DNA of 64,000 nucleotides, taken from assembly GCA_016235555.1 (NCBI GenBank), contig JACRKC010000114.1, forward strand, positions 1-64,000. Direction: 5' to 3'. Below the pieces are notes generated by a model that was not told where the DNA came from, ran no database searches, and saw nothing but the letters and a program-made list of their open reading frames with translations. Made by a program: the position numbers and the translations under genes. This stretch comes from Verrucomicrobiota bacterium (GTDB lineage Bacteria; Verrucomicrobiota; Verrucomicrobiia; Opitutales; Opitutaceae). Positions 40,949 through 48,000 of the stretch are shown here, one piece after another (position 1 is the stretch's first letter; every line of letters begins with the position of its first letter).

Positions 40949-41086
40949 CACGCTGCCATGTCGTGGACGAGGCGTCCCGCCTCGTATTTTTTGCAGCGAA
41001 CACGCAGAAGCCCGCCGCCGCGACGCAAGGTCCACGCTCCAAATTTTGCGCATTGTTTCCGCCCGCGCCGCGTCTACTTTCACCGC
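40949..41086. repeat. Gap with GTGG palindrome
   Basis: GTGGACGAGGCGTCCCGCCT at 40963 extends to CGT (40985), a palindrome identical in reverse complement to 43970-43992. The remaining 100 bases hold no recognised feature apart from the presumed promoter of the next gene. Confidence 0.7.
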
Positions 41087-42031
41087 ATGGCCACCTCGAT
41101 CACCCCGTCTGCGACGCAGTCGCGCCGTCGCTTCCTCCAAGTTTCCGCCGCGGTCCCCGCGGCCGTCGTTGCGCAGAGCCTCCTGCCCGCCGGCCTCGCC
41201 TCGACCGCCCGCGCCGCCGAGTCCGCACCCGCCGCGCCCAGGAAATATCCGATCGGCATCGAGCTCTACGCAGTCCGCGGCGAACTAACAAAGGATCTTC
41301 CCGGCACCCTGCGCCGCATCGCAAAGATGGGTTACGAAGTCGTCGAGTTCTACTCGCCGTATTTCCAGTGGAAATTCCCCTACGCCAAGGAAGTCCGCGC
41401 CCTGCTCGACGATCTCGGGCTGCGCTGCTACTCGACCCACAACGGCTTCGCGTCGCTCACGCCCGGCGAGACGATGAGCCGCGCCATCGAGCTCAACCAG
41501 ATCCTCGGCACGCGCAAGATCGTCATGGCCTCGCCGCCGCCCAACACCCGCAACGCCGAGGATTGGAAACGCGTCTGCGGCCAACTCACGACCGCCGTCG
41601 AAACGCTCAAGCCCCACGGTCTCACCTGCGGCTTCCACAATCACCGCGTCGAATGGGCCAAGGATGCCGCCAGCGGCCAGCGCCTCATGGACATCATCGC
41701 CGCCAACACGCCGCCCGAGTTCGTGCTCCAGCTCGACGTCGGCACCTGCCTCGAGGCCGGCGAAGATCCCGTCGCGTGGATCAAGGCGAATCCCGGCCGC
41801 ATCAAGAGTGTCCATTTGAAGGACTGGGCCCCCGGCAAGAAGGAGGAGGAAAAAGCCTACCGCGTGCTCTTCGGCGAGGGCGTCGCCCCGTGGAAGGAAC
41901 TTGTCGCCGCCGTCGAGGCGGTGGGCGGCGTGGAGTTTTACCTGCTCGAGCAGGAAGGCAGCCGCTTCTCCGAATTCGAAACCGCGGAACGCAGCATCGC
42001 GCTGTGGAAGAAATTCCGCGCAGGCGCCTGA
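41087..42031 (+). CDS. Tat-exported sugar phosphate isomerase/epimerase-like protein
   Basis: TIM-barrel protein of the xylose isomerase-like superfamily, 314 residues. A twin-arginine signal (SRRRFLQVSAAVPAAVVAQSL) directs export, common in PVC bacteria. Metal-ligand positions are plausible: Glu in VVEFYSPY, His in GFHNHRVEW, Asp in LQLDVGTC, His in VHLKDW and Glu in LLEQEGSR. Relatives isomerise or epimerise sugars, often in catabolism of plant sugars or inositol-like compounds. The ATG at 41087 begins the signal sequence. It is followed 19 bases later by a small gene. Confidence 0.85.
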   Translation: MATSITPSATQSRRRFLQVSAAVPAAVVAQSLLPAGLASTARAAESAPAAPRKYPIGIELYAVRGELTKDLPGTLRRIAKMGYEVVEFYSPYFQWKFPYAKEVRALLDDLGLRCYSTHNGFASLTPGETMSRAIELNQILGTRKIVMASPPPNTRNAEDWKRVCGQLTTAVETLKPHGLTCGFHNHRVEWAKDAASGQRLMDIIAANTPPEFVLQLDVGTCLEAGEDPVAWIKANPGRIKSVHLKDWAPGKKEEEKAYRVLFGEGVAPWKELVAAVEAVGGVEFYLLEQEGSRFSEFETAERSIALWKKFRAGA

Positions 42032-42050
42032 GCCGCCCTCACTCCACGCG

Positions 42051-42338
42051 ATGAAGAAGACTTTCGCCCTCACCGCGCCCGGCAAGGACCCCGCGCGCGT
42101 GCGCGACCAGATCCGCCACGAGGTCAACAAATACTTCGGCCGGCAGAACCGCAAAGCGCCGCCCACCGGTTTCGATTACTGGACCTTCGAGTGCAAAGTC
42201 GGCGCGACGCCGGCCGACGCCGCGCCCACGCCGCAGAAGGAAATCGGTCGCGCCATCGACGCCGCAGCCGCGGCGGGCGCGACCGAAATCTACATCGCAA
42301 TCGTCGCCACACCGCAGCGCCGGCGGTTCTCCGGGTAG
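42051..42338 (+). CDS. DUF6172-like small protein
   Basis: Small cytoplasmic protein, 95 residues. The pattern MKKTFALTAPGKDPARVRDQ, then HEVNKYFGRQNRKAPP, FDYWTFECKVG and EIYIAIVATP fits a family I recall as DUF6172, of unknown function. It follows the sugar isomerase closely and may be cotranscribed. The TAG stop lies in a GTAG that begins an imperfect palindrome (GGACGGTC ... ACTGTCG). Confidence 0.7.
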   Translation: MKKTFALTAPGKDPARVRDQIRHEVNKYFGRQNRKAPPTGFDYWTFECKVGATPADAAPTPQKEIGRAIDAAAAAGATEIYIAIVATPQRRRFSG

Positions 42339-42365
42339 GACGGTCTCGCGATACTGTCGCCCTGT

Positions 42366-42442
42366 GTAGGTCGGGCTTTACGCCCGACGCAGGCCCGCCG
42401 CGGCGGATGTCGGCGATAAACGGCCGATAAACCCCGACCTAC
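42366..42442. repeat. GTAG REP pair
   Basis: The left arm is identical to 39255-39277 (GTAGGTCGGGC, loop, GCCCGAC). The right arm ends ACCCCGACCTAC at 42442. Confidence 0.8.
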
Positions 42443-42497
42443 GGGGCAGTCGCGCCTGCGTTTCAAATCGAACAACCAGGATCGCGGTTGTCGCCGG

Positions 42498-43051
42498 CTA
42501 CTTCGCCGCGAGCGCCGCCTCGATCGCCTTGACGACCTTGGGCGAGTCCGGGGCGTCGCCCGAACCGAACCGCGCCACGATCGTGCCGTCGCGACCGACG
42601 AGAAATTTTCCGAAGTTCCACTTGATGTCGCCGGGAAACGGCGAGCTCTTGCCCGCGAGCGCCGCGTAAAGCGGATGCCGCTTCGCGCCGTTGACGTCGA
42701 TCTTGTCGAACATCGGAAACGTCACGTGAACTTGCTGGAGCAGAAATTCTTGATCTCGGCGTTGGTGCCGGGCTCCTGGCCGCCGAATTGATTGCACGGA
42801 AAACCGAGCACGGTGAGACCCTGCGCCTCGTATTTTGCGAAGAGCGCCTGCAGGCCCGTATATTGCGGCGTGTAGCCGCATTCGGACGCGACGTTCACGA
42901 TGAGGAGCACGCGCCCTCGGTGGGGCGCGAGCGTGGCGGCCTTGCCGTCGATATCCTTGACGGCGATTTCGTAGAGCGATTCGGCGCGCGCAGTCATCAG
43001 CGAAAGCAACATCACGACGGCGAAGGTGGCGGGGCGGAGCGGGAAACGCAT
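42498..43051 (-). pseudogene. Glutathione peroxidase, frameshifted
   Basis: Exported thiol/glutathione peroxidase-family gene in two frames. The first frame (start ATG 43051) has a signal peptide ([19 protein letters not shown]), the peroxidatic cysteine in [15 protein letters not shown] and [12 protein letters not shown], and then hits TGA after SSKFT. The second frame continues exactly where expected: [25 protein letters not shown] and the normal C-terminus. One base is missing near 42724-42730: TTC ACG TGA would read TTC AAC GTG ACG if one A were restored. Either a recent inactivating deletion or a sequencing error; the rest is intact. Confidence 0.85.
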
Positions 43052-43110
43052 GGCGCCACAACGGCCCGCGCCGCGCGGGTTGTCAACCGCCCCGGACGGG
43101 CTCCGGCTCA

Positions 43111-43227
43111 CGGTCGCTTCTCAATTTCGTGCAGTCCGGTGAGAGCGACGGAGCGGCGGTTTTCAACCGCCGGGCTTGGGCGCTTGGAAAAGCGCCCCTC
43201 CCCAGCGCAAGAAAGCGATCTGCTCCC
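43111..43227 (-). mobile_element. Family-3 MITE-like element, second copy
   Basis: Reverse-complement relative of 237-351, sharing the core GGCGGTT..AACCGCC hairpin and the GGGCGCTTGGAAAAGCGCCC hairpin. The ends are more diverged (CGGTCGCTTCTCA and GCGATCTGCTCCC) and no convincing target duplication flanks it. It abuts the 3' end of the next gene. Confidence 0.75.
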
Positions 43228-43231
43228 TCGC

Positions 43232-43879
43232 TCACTTCAATCGAAAGCCGAGCGCGTCGAGTTCTTTCAGATGAAACGGCGCGCTCGCCAGCAGCTCCTG
43301 CAATTTGTCCAGCGCCGCGGCCATCGTCGGCGTGTCGCACAGCGCCATGCCATCGTCACTGTCGTGGAGATGCACAGCCCACGCCGCGTCCGCGGCAGCC
43401 GTGAGCTGCAGCACCGAGCCATAGAGGTAATTTCCCGGCAGCCCCACGTGCGGGCCCGTGCCCGGCACGAGAAAGAGCGAATGCACCGGATCGTGCGCGA
43501 GCATCCCGCCATGCTTGCGATGGTGCGCCGGCCGCCCCGCCACGAGCAAACGCAGGCTCTCGGCCTTCGCGTGCAAGCCCGCCGGCAGCGACGCCACATA
43601 GCGGTCGAAAATCTTTGCGTTGGGCTCCAGCGCCTCGGCGGCGATCCGGCCGCCGATGAGCGCGTCGAGATTGTCCGCCTGAAACGCCGGCAGCCGCGTC
43701 AGCGAGCGCACCGTGACATGGCCGTCCTTGTGGTTCGCGTTGTGGTAGACCTGATGCGACGCGTAGAGGCGCCCGAGCGCATCCTGATACGAAGGCGTGT
43801 TGGGCACGGCACCTACCGGGCTGTGCTCGATCATCTCGAGGACTGTTTCGTCGAACTGCGCGTGGGGGTTGAGCGACAT
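43232..43879 (-). CDS. Hypothetical protein
   Basis: Soluble protein, 215 residues, not recognised. It has many histidines (HQVYHNANHKDGHV, AHHRKHGGMLAHDPVH, HLHDSDDG) that could bind metal, and no signal peptide or membrane segment. The final 35 residues are helical (TMAAALDKLQELLASAPFHLKELDAL). Codon bias matches the neighbours, so it is probably a real gene. Its end lies against a MITE-like element. No function is proposed. Confidence 0.7.
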   Translation of the reverse strand: MSLNPHAQFDETVLEMIEHSPVGAVPNTPSYQDALGRLYASHQVYHNANHKDGHVTVRSLTRLPAFQADNLDALIGGRIAAEALEPNAKIFDRYVASLPAGLHAKAESLRLLVAGRPAHHRKHGGMLAHDPVHSLFLVPGTGPHVGLPGNYLYGSVLQLTAAADAAWAVHLHDSDDGMALCDTPTMAAALDKLQELLASAPFHLKELDALGFRLK

Positions 43880-43969
43880 CGCCCGGCACTCAAACGATCG
43901 CGCGCTCCCAACACGAGATTCATCTCACCCGCGCCCGTCCGCCGGGCGCATCTTACTTTTCTGCAATCG

Positions 43970-44015
43970 ACGAGGCGGGACGCCTCGTCCACGTGGCTGA
44001 GGTGTCCCGCCTCAG
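43970..44015. repeat. Two adjacent GTGG-type palindromes
   Basis: 43970-43992 is the exact reverse complement of 40963-40985. The adjoining GTGGCTGAGGTG...CCGCCTCAG (43993-44015) is a variant in the opposite orientation. Placed between two minus-strand genes. Confidence 0.8.
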
Positions 44016-44047
44016 TCAGAAAGTGAGCTGCCCGCCAGCCGCCACGC

Positions 44048-44806
44048 TCAACCGCGCCCCAGATAAGGCATCTGCGCTGCCATGACCGTCATCGTCGGCA
44101 CGGTCACGCTGAGCGGCAGGTTTGCCAGGTAGAGCACGGCGTCCGCCACGTGCCGCACATCCATCGTCGGCTCGGCGGCGATCGTGCCATTGGCCTGCGG
44201 CACCCCGGTTTTCATCCGGCTCGCGAGCGGGGTGTCGGCGTTGCCGATGTCGATCTGGCAAACCGCGATGCCGAACGCCCGGCCGTCGAGCCCCAGCGAC
44301 TTCGTGAGTCCGGTCACCGCATGCTTCGTCGCCGTGTAAGGCGCCGAATTCGGCCGCGGCACGTGCGCGGAAATCGACCCGTTGTTGATGATGCGGCCGC
44401 CGCGCGGCGTCTGCTGCTTCATCAACCGAAATGCCTCCTGTGCGCACAAAAATACGCCCGTGAGATTCGTATCGACGACCGCGCGCCACTGCTCGAACGA
44501 CAATTCCTCCACCGGCACGCCCGGCGCGCTTACGCCGGCGTTGTTGAACAACACGTCGAGCCGCCCCCATCGCTCCTTGGTGCGCGCGAACAGCGCCCGC
44601 ACGCTCGCGGGATCGGTCACGTCCGTCGGCACGGCGAGCCAGCGTTCAGCCAGCGCGCCCGACTCGCGTCCCGTCGCGTCGAGCGCGTCAGGCCGCCGTC
44701 CCGCGAGCACGACCGCGTAGCCCGCGCCGAGCAGCGCCTGGGCGCACGCGCGACCGATGCCCGAGCCGGCTCCCGTGACGACCGCGACCTTGGGTGGGGT
44801 TTCCAT
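44048..44806 (-). CDS. Short-chain dehydrogenase/reductase
   Basis: Classical SDR oxidoreductase, 252 residues. The cofactor motif is [14 protein letters not shown] (about 9-22), followed by NNAGVSAPG and the catalytic Ser-Tyr-Lys in [23 protein letters not shown]. An arginine-rich beta2 end (LAGRRPDAL) favours NADP(H). The ATG at 44806 gives the standard SDR start; the longer frame adds 44 unrelated residues. Substrate unknown. Divergent from the esterase at 44933. Confidence 0.9.
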   Translation of the reverse strand: METPPKVAVVTGAGSGIGRACAQALLGAGYAVVLAGRRPDALDATGRESGALAERWLAVPTDVTDPASVRALFARTKERWGRLDVLFNNAGVSAPGVPVEELSFEQWRAVVDTNLTGVFLCAQEAFRLMKQQTPRGGRIINNGSISAHVPRPNSAPYTATKHAVTGLTKSLGLDGRAFGIAVCQIDIGNADTPLASRMKTGVPQANGTIAAEPTMDVRHVADAVLYLANLPLSVTVPTMTVMAAQMPYLGRG

Positions 44807-44932
44807 GCCCGGAGTCTGCGGCGCGCCCTCCGGGACTGCCGAGTCAATTTCCGCTCGAACTGTTTGAATGAAAAACCAGGTGCGTTTCCGCGCGTCATCG
44901 AGTTTGATCCCGCTACCCCGTCCTCCCCAGCC

Positions 44933-46090
44933 ATGCACTCATCTCGCCTCACCACCGCCTTCCGCCGTCTCGTCGCGTTCGCTCCGGTTCTTCTCGGCGC
45001 TACAATCTTCGCCCAGACTCCGGCCGCACCTCCGCCTGCTACTCCCCCCGCCGCCGCCGGACGCGGCGGACCACAACCCACCGTCGTCTCCCCCGAAATC
45101 GCCGCCGACGGCAAGGTCACCTTCCGCCTCCGTGCTCCCAATGCCAAAACCGTCACCGCCTCCGGCCAGTTCCAGCGCGGCCCGGCCAACCTGACTAAGG
45201 ACGACAGCGGCGTCTGGAGCGTCACCGTCGGCCCCGTGCCCGCCGGCGTCTACGAATACACCTTTAACGTCGATGGCGTCGGCATGATCGATCCCGGCAA
45301 CCGCGACATCAAACCGATGCGCGCCCCGCGCACGAGCATCCTCGAGATCCCCGGTAATCCGCCGCTGCTCACCGATTTTCAGAGCGTGCCGCACGGCAAG
45401 GTGACGCTGCACTGGTATCAATCGAAGTCCCTCAACCGCCGCCGCCCGATGCAGGTCTACACCCCGCCCGGCTACGACGCCGATCCGACCGCGCGCTTTC
45501 CGACGATGTATCTCTTCCACGGCTCCGGCGACAACGAGGCCACGTGGGTCGCCCACGGCAAGGCCCACTGGATCCTCGACAACCTCATCGCCCAAAAACG
45601 CGCCCAGCCCATGATCGTCGTCATGCTTGACGGCCACGCCGTGGTCGGTGGCGGCGGCGCCCGAGCCAGCAACACGCCCGCGTTCGAACGCGATCTCCTC
45701 GAAGACGCGATGCCGCTCGTCGCCGCAAACTACCGCACACGCGAGAATGCCGCGAGCCGTGCCATCATCGGCCTCTCCATGGGCGGCGGCCAGTCGCTCA
45801 CGATCGGGTTGAAGCACGCCGACAAGTTCGCCTGGGTCGGCGGCATGAGCAGCGCCGCCGGCAACGCCAGCTCGCTCATCGGCGACCCCGCCGCGCTCAA
45901 CCGACAACTCAAGCTCCTCTGGATCGCCTGCGGCAAAGACGATCAGCTCATCGCCGCCAACCGCACGTTCTCCGCCGCCCTCACCACCGCTGGCGTGAAA
46001 CACGAATTCGCCGAAACCGAGGGCAATCACAGCTGGCCCGTCTGGCGCGGCTACCTAGCCGACTTCGCGCCGAAGATTTTCAAAAACTAA
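44933..46090 (+). CDS. Secreted esterase, enterochelin esterase-like
   Basis: Exported alpha/beta hydrolase, 385 residues. A signal peptide ([16 protein letters not shown]) precedes a Pro/Ala linker and an early-set immunoglobulin-like domain ([18 protein letters not shown], about 60-140), then the esterase domain. The nucleophile is Ser in GLSMGGGQS (about residue 282), and the catalytic His is in EGNHSWPVW. This layout is common in feruloyl or acetyl-xylan esterases of carbohydrate-degrading bacteria. A second esterase follows after the repeat region. Confidence 0.85.
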   Translation: MHSSRLTTAFRRLVAFAPVLLGATIFAQTPAAPPPATPPAAAGRGGPQPTVVSPEIAADGKVTFRLRAPNAKTVTASGQFQRGPANLTKDDSGVWSVTVGPVPAGVYEYTFNVDGVGMIDPGNRDIKPMRAPRTSILEIPGNPPLLTDFQSVPHGKVTLHWYQSKSLNRRRPMQVYTPPGYDADPTARFPTMYLFHGSGDNEATWVAHGKAHWILDNLIAQKRAQPMIVVMLDGHAVVGGGGARASNTPAFERDLLEDAMPLVAANYRTRENAASRAIIGLSMGGGQSLTIGLKHADKFAWVGGMSSAAGNASSLIGDPAALNRQLKLLWIACGKDDQLIAANRTFSAALTTAGVKHEFAETEGNHSWPVWRGYLADFAPKIFKN

Positions 46091-46092
46091 CC

Positions 46093-46272
46093 GTAGCCCG
46101 CTTGTCCCGGCTCTCACGAGACTGTGTGAAAACCTGGCGCCTTCGTTCATCCGCGCGAAGCGTAGCGGAAACCGTGAGGTTTTCGTTGGATTGCACCCGC
46201 ATTTGGGCGAAAAGCTCACGCTTTCCGCTACAACCGCCACGTTTTCACACTGTCTCTCACGAGCCGGGCTAC
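46093..46272. repeat. GTAG palindrome split by a MITE-like element
   Basis: The outer palindrome starts GTAGCCCG (46093) and ends CCGGGCTAC (46272). Its hairpin CCCGGCTC-TCAC-GAGCCGGG is interrupted: CTCTCACGAG occurs at 46111-46120 and again at 46254-46263, on both sides of the inserted element. Removing 143 bases restores the hairpin exactly. Confidence 0.85.
46121..46253 (+). mobile_element. Family-2 MITE-like element with 10-bp target duplication
   Basis: 133 bp with 13-bp terminal inverted repeats matching at 12 positions (ACTGTGTGAAAAC and GTTTTCACACTGT) and an inner palindrome GTAGCGGAAACCGTGAGG ... CTCACGCTTTCCGCTAC. Flanked directly by CTCTCACGAG on both sides. No coding capacity; needs a transposase from elsewhere. 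The relative at 34834-34967 is inverted. Confidence 0.88.
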
Positions 46273-46278
46273 ACCGCC

Positions 46279-46305
46279 GTAGCGCGCTTCGTAAGAAGCG
46301 GGACC
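46279..46305. repeat. Single GTAG palindrome
   Basis: GTAGCGCGCTTCGTAAGAAG closes with CGGGACC just downstream of the split palindrome and 43 bases before the next ATG. Confidence 0.65.
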
Positions 46306-46347
46306 AGTGAGCCCCGCCCACCGCCCAATCGTCCCAACCTTCCCGTC

Positions 46348-47451
46348 ATGCTCCGCCGCCCATTTCTCTCCGTCTCCCTGTCTCTCCTTCTCCCCGTCCT
46401 AGCTGCTCCGCTCGTGGCCGCCGATGGTCCTCCGGCGTCCGTCCCGGCCGCGGATGCCGCGAAGAAAAAAGCCAAGGCCCCGCCCCGCCCCCTCGCCGAG
46501 AAACCTTCCCCCGCGCATACCACCGACGGCGTCGAATTCACCATCGGCCCCGACTACACGTGGGCGCCCGAGCTCAAAGTCCGTGCCGGGGCCCCGACGG
46601 GCACGATCCACGATTTCACGATGAACTCCGAGGACAGCAAAATCTACCCCGGCATCGCACGCGGCCAGACCGGCGTCGTTCCCTACAAGCGCCGCGTCAC
46701 CGTCTACCTCCCCGCCGGCTACCAGGCCGGCACGCCCTCGCCTGTCATCATCGGCCAGGACGGCAACTATCGCGACTTCCTGCCGACCGTCCTCGACAAC
46801 ATGATTCACGACAAACGCCTTCCCGCGATGATCGCCGTGATGATCAATTCCGGCGGCGGCGATTCGCTCGGCAGCCAGCGGGGGCTCGAATACGACACCG
46901 TCTCCGGCGTCTACGCCAACTTCATCGAAACCGAAGTCCTCCCGCGCATCGAGAAGGACTACCACGTGAAGTTCACGAAAGACCCCGACGCCCGCGCCAC
47001 GCTCGGCGGCAGCTCCGGCGCCGCGGCCGCATTCACCATGGCGTGGTTTCGTCCCGACCTCTACCACCGGGTGCTCTCCTACTCCGGCACCTACGTGAAC
47101 CAGCAGTCGCCGCTCAACCTCAGCGCCCCGCGCGACCAATGGGTCTATCAACCCGATTCGCCCCGCGGCGCGTGGGAGTATCATGCAAAGTTCATCCCCG
47201 AGAGCCCCCGCAAACCGATCAAGATCTGGCTCCACGTGAGCGACGAGGACAACGGCTACACCCGCGACGAAGCCTCGCTCCACAACTGGGTGCTCGCCAA
47301 CCAACGCATGGCCACCGCGCTGAAGGCGAAGGGCTACACCTACCGCTACGTGTTCTCGAAAGCCTCCGGCCACACCGACGGCCGCGTGATCCGCCAGACC
47401 CTCCCGGGTGCGCTCGAATGGCTCTGGTCCGATTATAAACTGACACCCTGA
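46348..47451 (+). CDS. Secreted esterase, enterochelin esterase-like (second)
   Basis: Exported alpha/beta hydrolase, 367 residues, with a signal peptide (LSVSLSLLLPVLAAPLVAA) and a Lys/Ala/Pro linker. The esterase domain has RRVTVYLPAGYQAG, ATLGGSSGAAAAFTMAW with the nucleophile Ser, and FSKASGHTDGRV with the catalytic His. Unlike the preceding esterase it lacks a clear immunoglobulin-like domain. The two are similar in type but not close duplicates. The natural substrate is probably an ester on a plant or microbial polysaccharide or a phenolic conjugate; this is inference. Confidence 0.83.
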   Translation: MLRRPFLSVSLSLLLPVLAAPLVAADGPPASVPAADAAKKKAKAPPRPLAEKPSPAHTTDGVEFTIGPDYTWAPELKVRAGAPTGTIHDFTMNSEDSKIYPGIARGQTGVVPYKRRVTVYLPAGYQAGTPSPVIIGQDGNYRDFLPTVLDNMIHDKRLPAMIAVMINSGGGDSLGSQRGLEYDTVSGVYANFIETEVLPRIEKDYHVKFTKDPDARATLGGSSGAAAAFTMAWFRPDLYHRVLSYSGTYVNQQSPLNLSAPRDQWVYQPDSPRGAWEYHAKFIPESPRKPIKIWLHVSDEDNGYTRDEASLHNWVLANQRMATALKAKGYTYRYVFSKASGHTDGRVIRQTLPGALEWLWSDYKLTP

Positions 47452-47470
47452 GTCGGTATCCAGCAGATCT

Positions 47471-47653
47471 TACTGAGCCTCGCCAAAAAGGGTGACAAAG
47501 AGTTCGGTGGTTCGGGGAGCGCACCCGTCTCGGGTGCTGGTGCCGGCGTTTCGCCGACACCTCCGAAATCCGCGGCGAGACGCCGAGGACGGCCCGCGGG
47601 ACGCGGGCGCTCCCCGAACCACCGCGTGTCACTCAATTGCGCGAGCCTCAGTA
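47471..47653 (+). mobile_element. Family-1 dispersed element, complete copy
   Basis: 183 bp with 13-bp ends matching at 12 positions (TACTGAGCCTCGC and GCGAGCCTCAGTA) and an inner perfect 18-bp inverted pair (47505-47522 and 47607-47624). Inner hairpins are GCACCCG/CGGGTGC and GGCGTCTCGCCG-type. It has no coding capacity. The truncated inverted copy at 1-130 shows it is dispersed. Confidence 0.8.
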
Positions 47654-47807
47654 GAGGCTGTCATGCATTTTTGTCCGAAAAGACGGACGGACTCCGAGGT
47701 AGGGCAGGTCTGTGACCTGCCCTTTCACGCGGTGAGTGCTTGCCGGGCAGGTCACAGACCCGCCCTACGCCCAGCCACCGCTCCGCGCAAAGTTCATGAC
47801 AGGCTCT
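47653..47807. repeat. Nested inverted repeats
   Basis: An outer pair, AGAGGCTGTCATGCATTTT (47653) and AAAGTTCATGACAGGCTCT (47789), encloses a GTAG REP pair: GTAGGGCAGGTCTGTGACCT at 47699 and GGGCAGGTC...GCCCTAC ending at 47768. One may have inserted into the other. Confidence 0.75.
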
Positions 47808-48000
47808 AGCCGGCAAGATTCAGTCCTCAGCGGTATGGCACAAGTCTGCTCGAAGACACCCCGCGTGCTGTCCGCGCGATGGTCAACGTGCGAGGCCGGA
47901 ACGCCGCGCATCGTAGCCGTCGGTGCCGATGAAATTTTCACGCGCCGGCCCGTCGCGAATCGGCATTGACGCCTCCGCTCGCTCCGGTAGCCACGCACCG
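47808..48000. other. Intergenic, probable promoter region
   Basis: About 190 bases before the cytochrome gene with no repeat or gene recognised; a start codon at 47923 in frame is not favoured because the added residues do not form a signal peptide. Confidence 0.4.

Noticed and set aside
39255-42388. Identical 23-bp palindromes at 39255 and 42366 as attachment sites of an integrated element
   Set aside because: The genes between are housekeeping (glycosylase, tlyA, isomerase), there is no integrase, and the palindrome is one of a large dispersed family.
42722-42730. TGA in the peroxidase as a selenocysteine codon or programmed frameshift
   Set aside because: The peroxidatic residue is an ordinary cysteine earlier in the protein, and the TGA disappears if one missing A is restored; no slippery sequence is visible.
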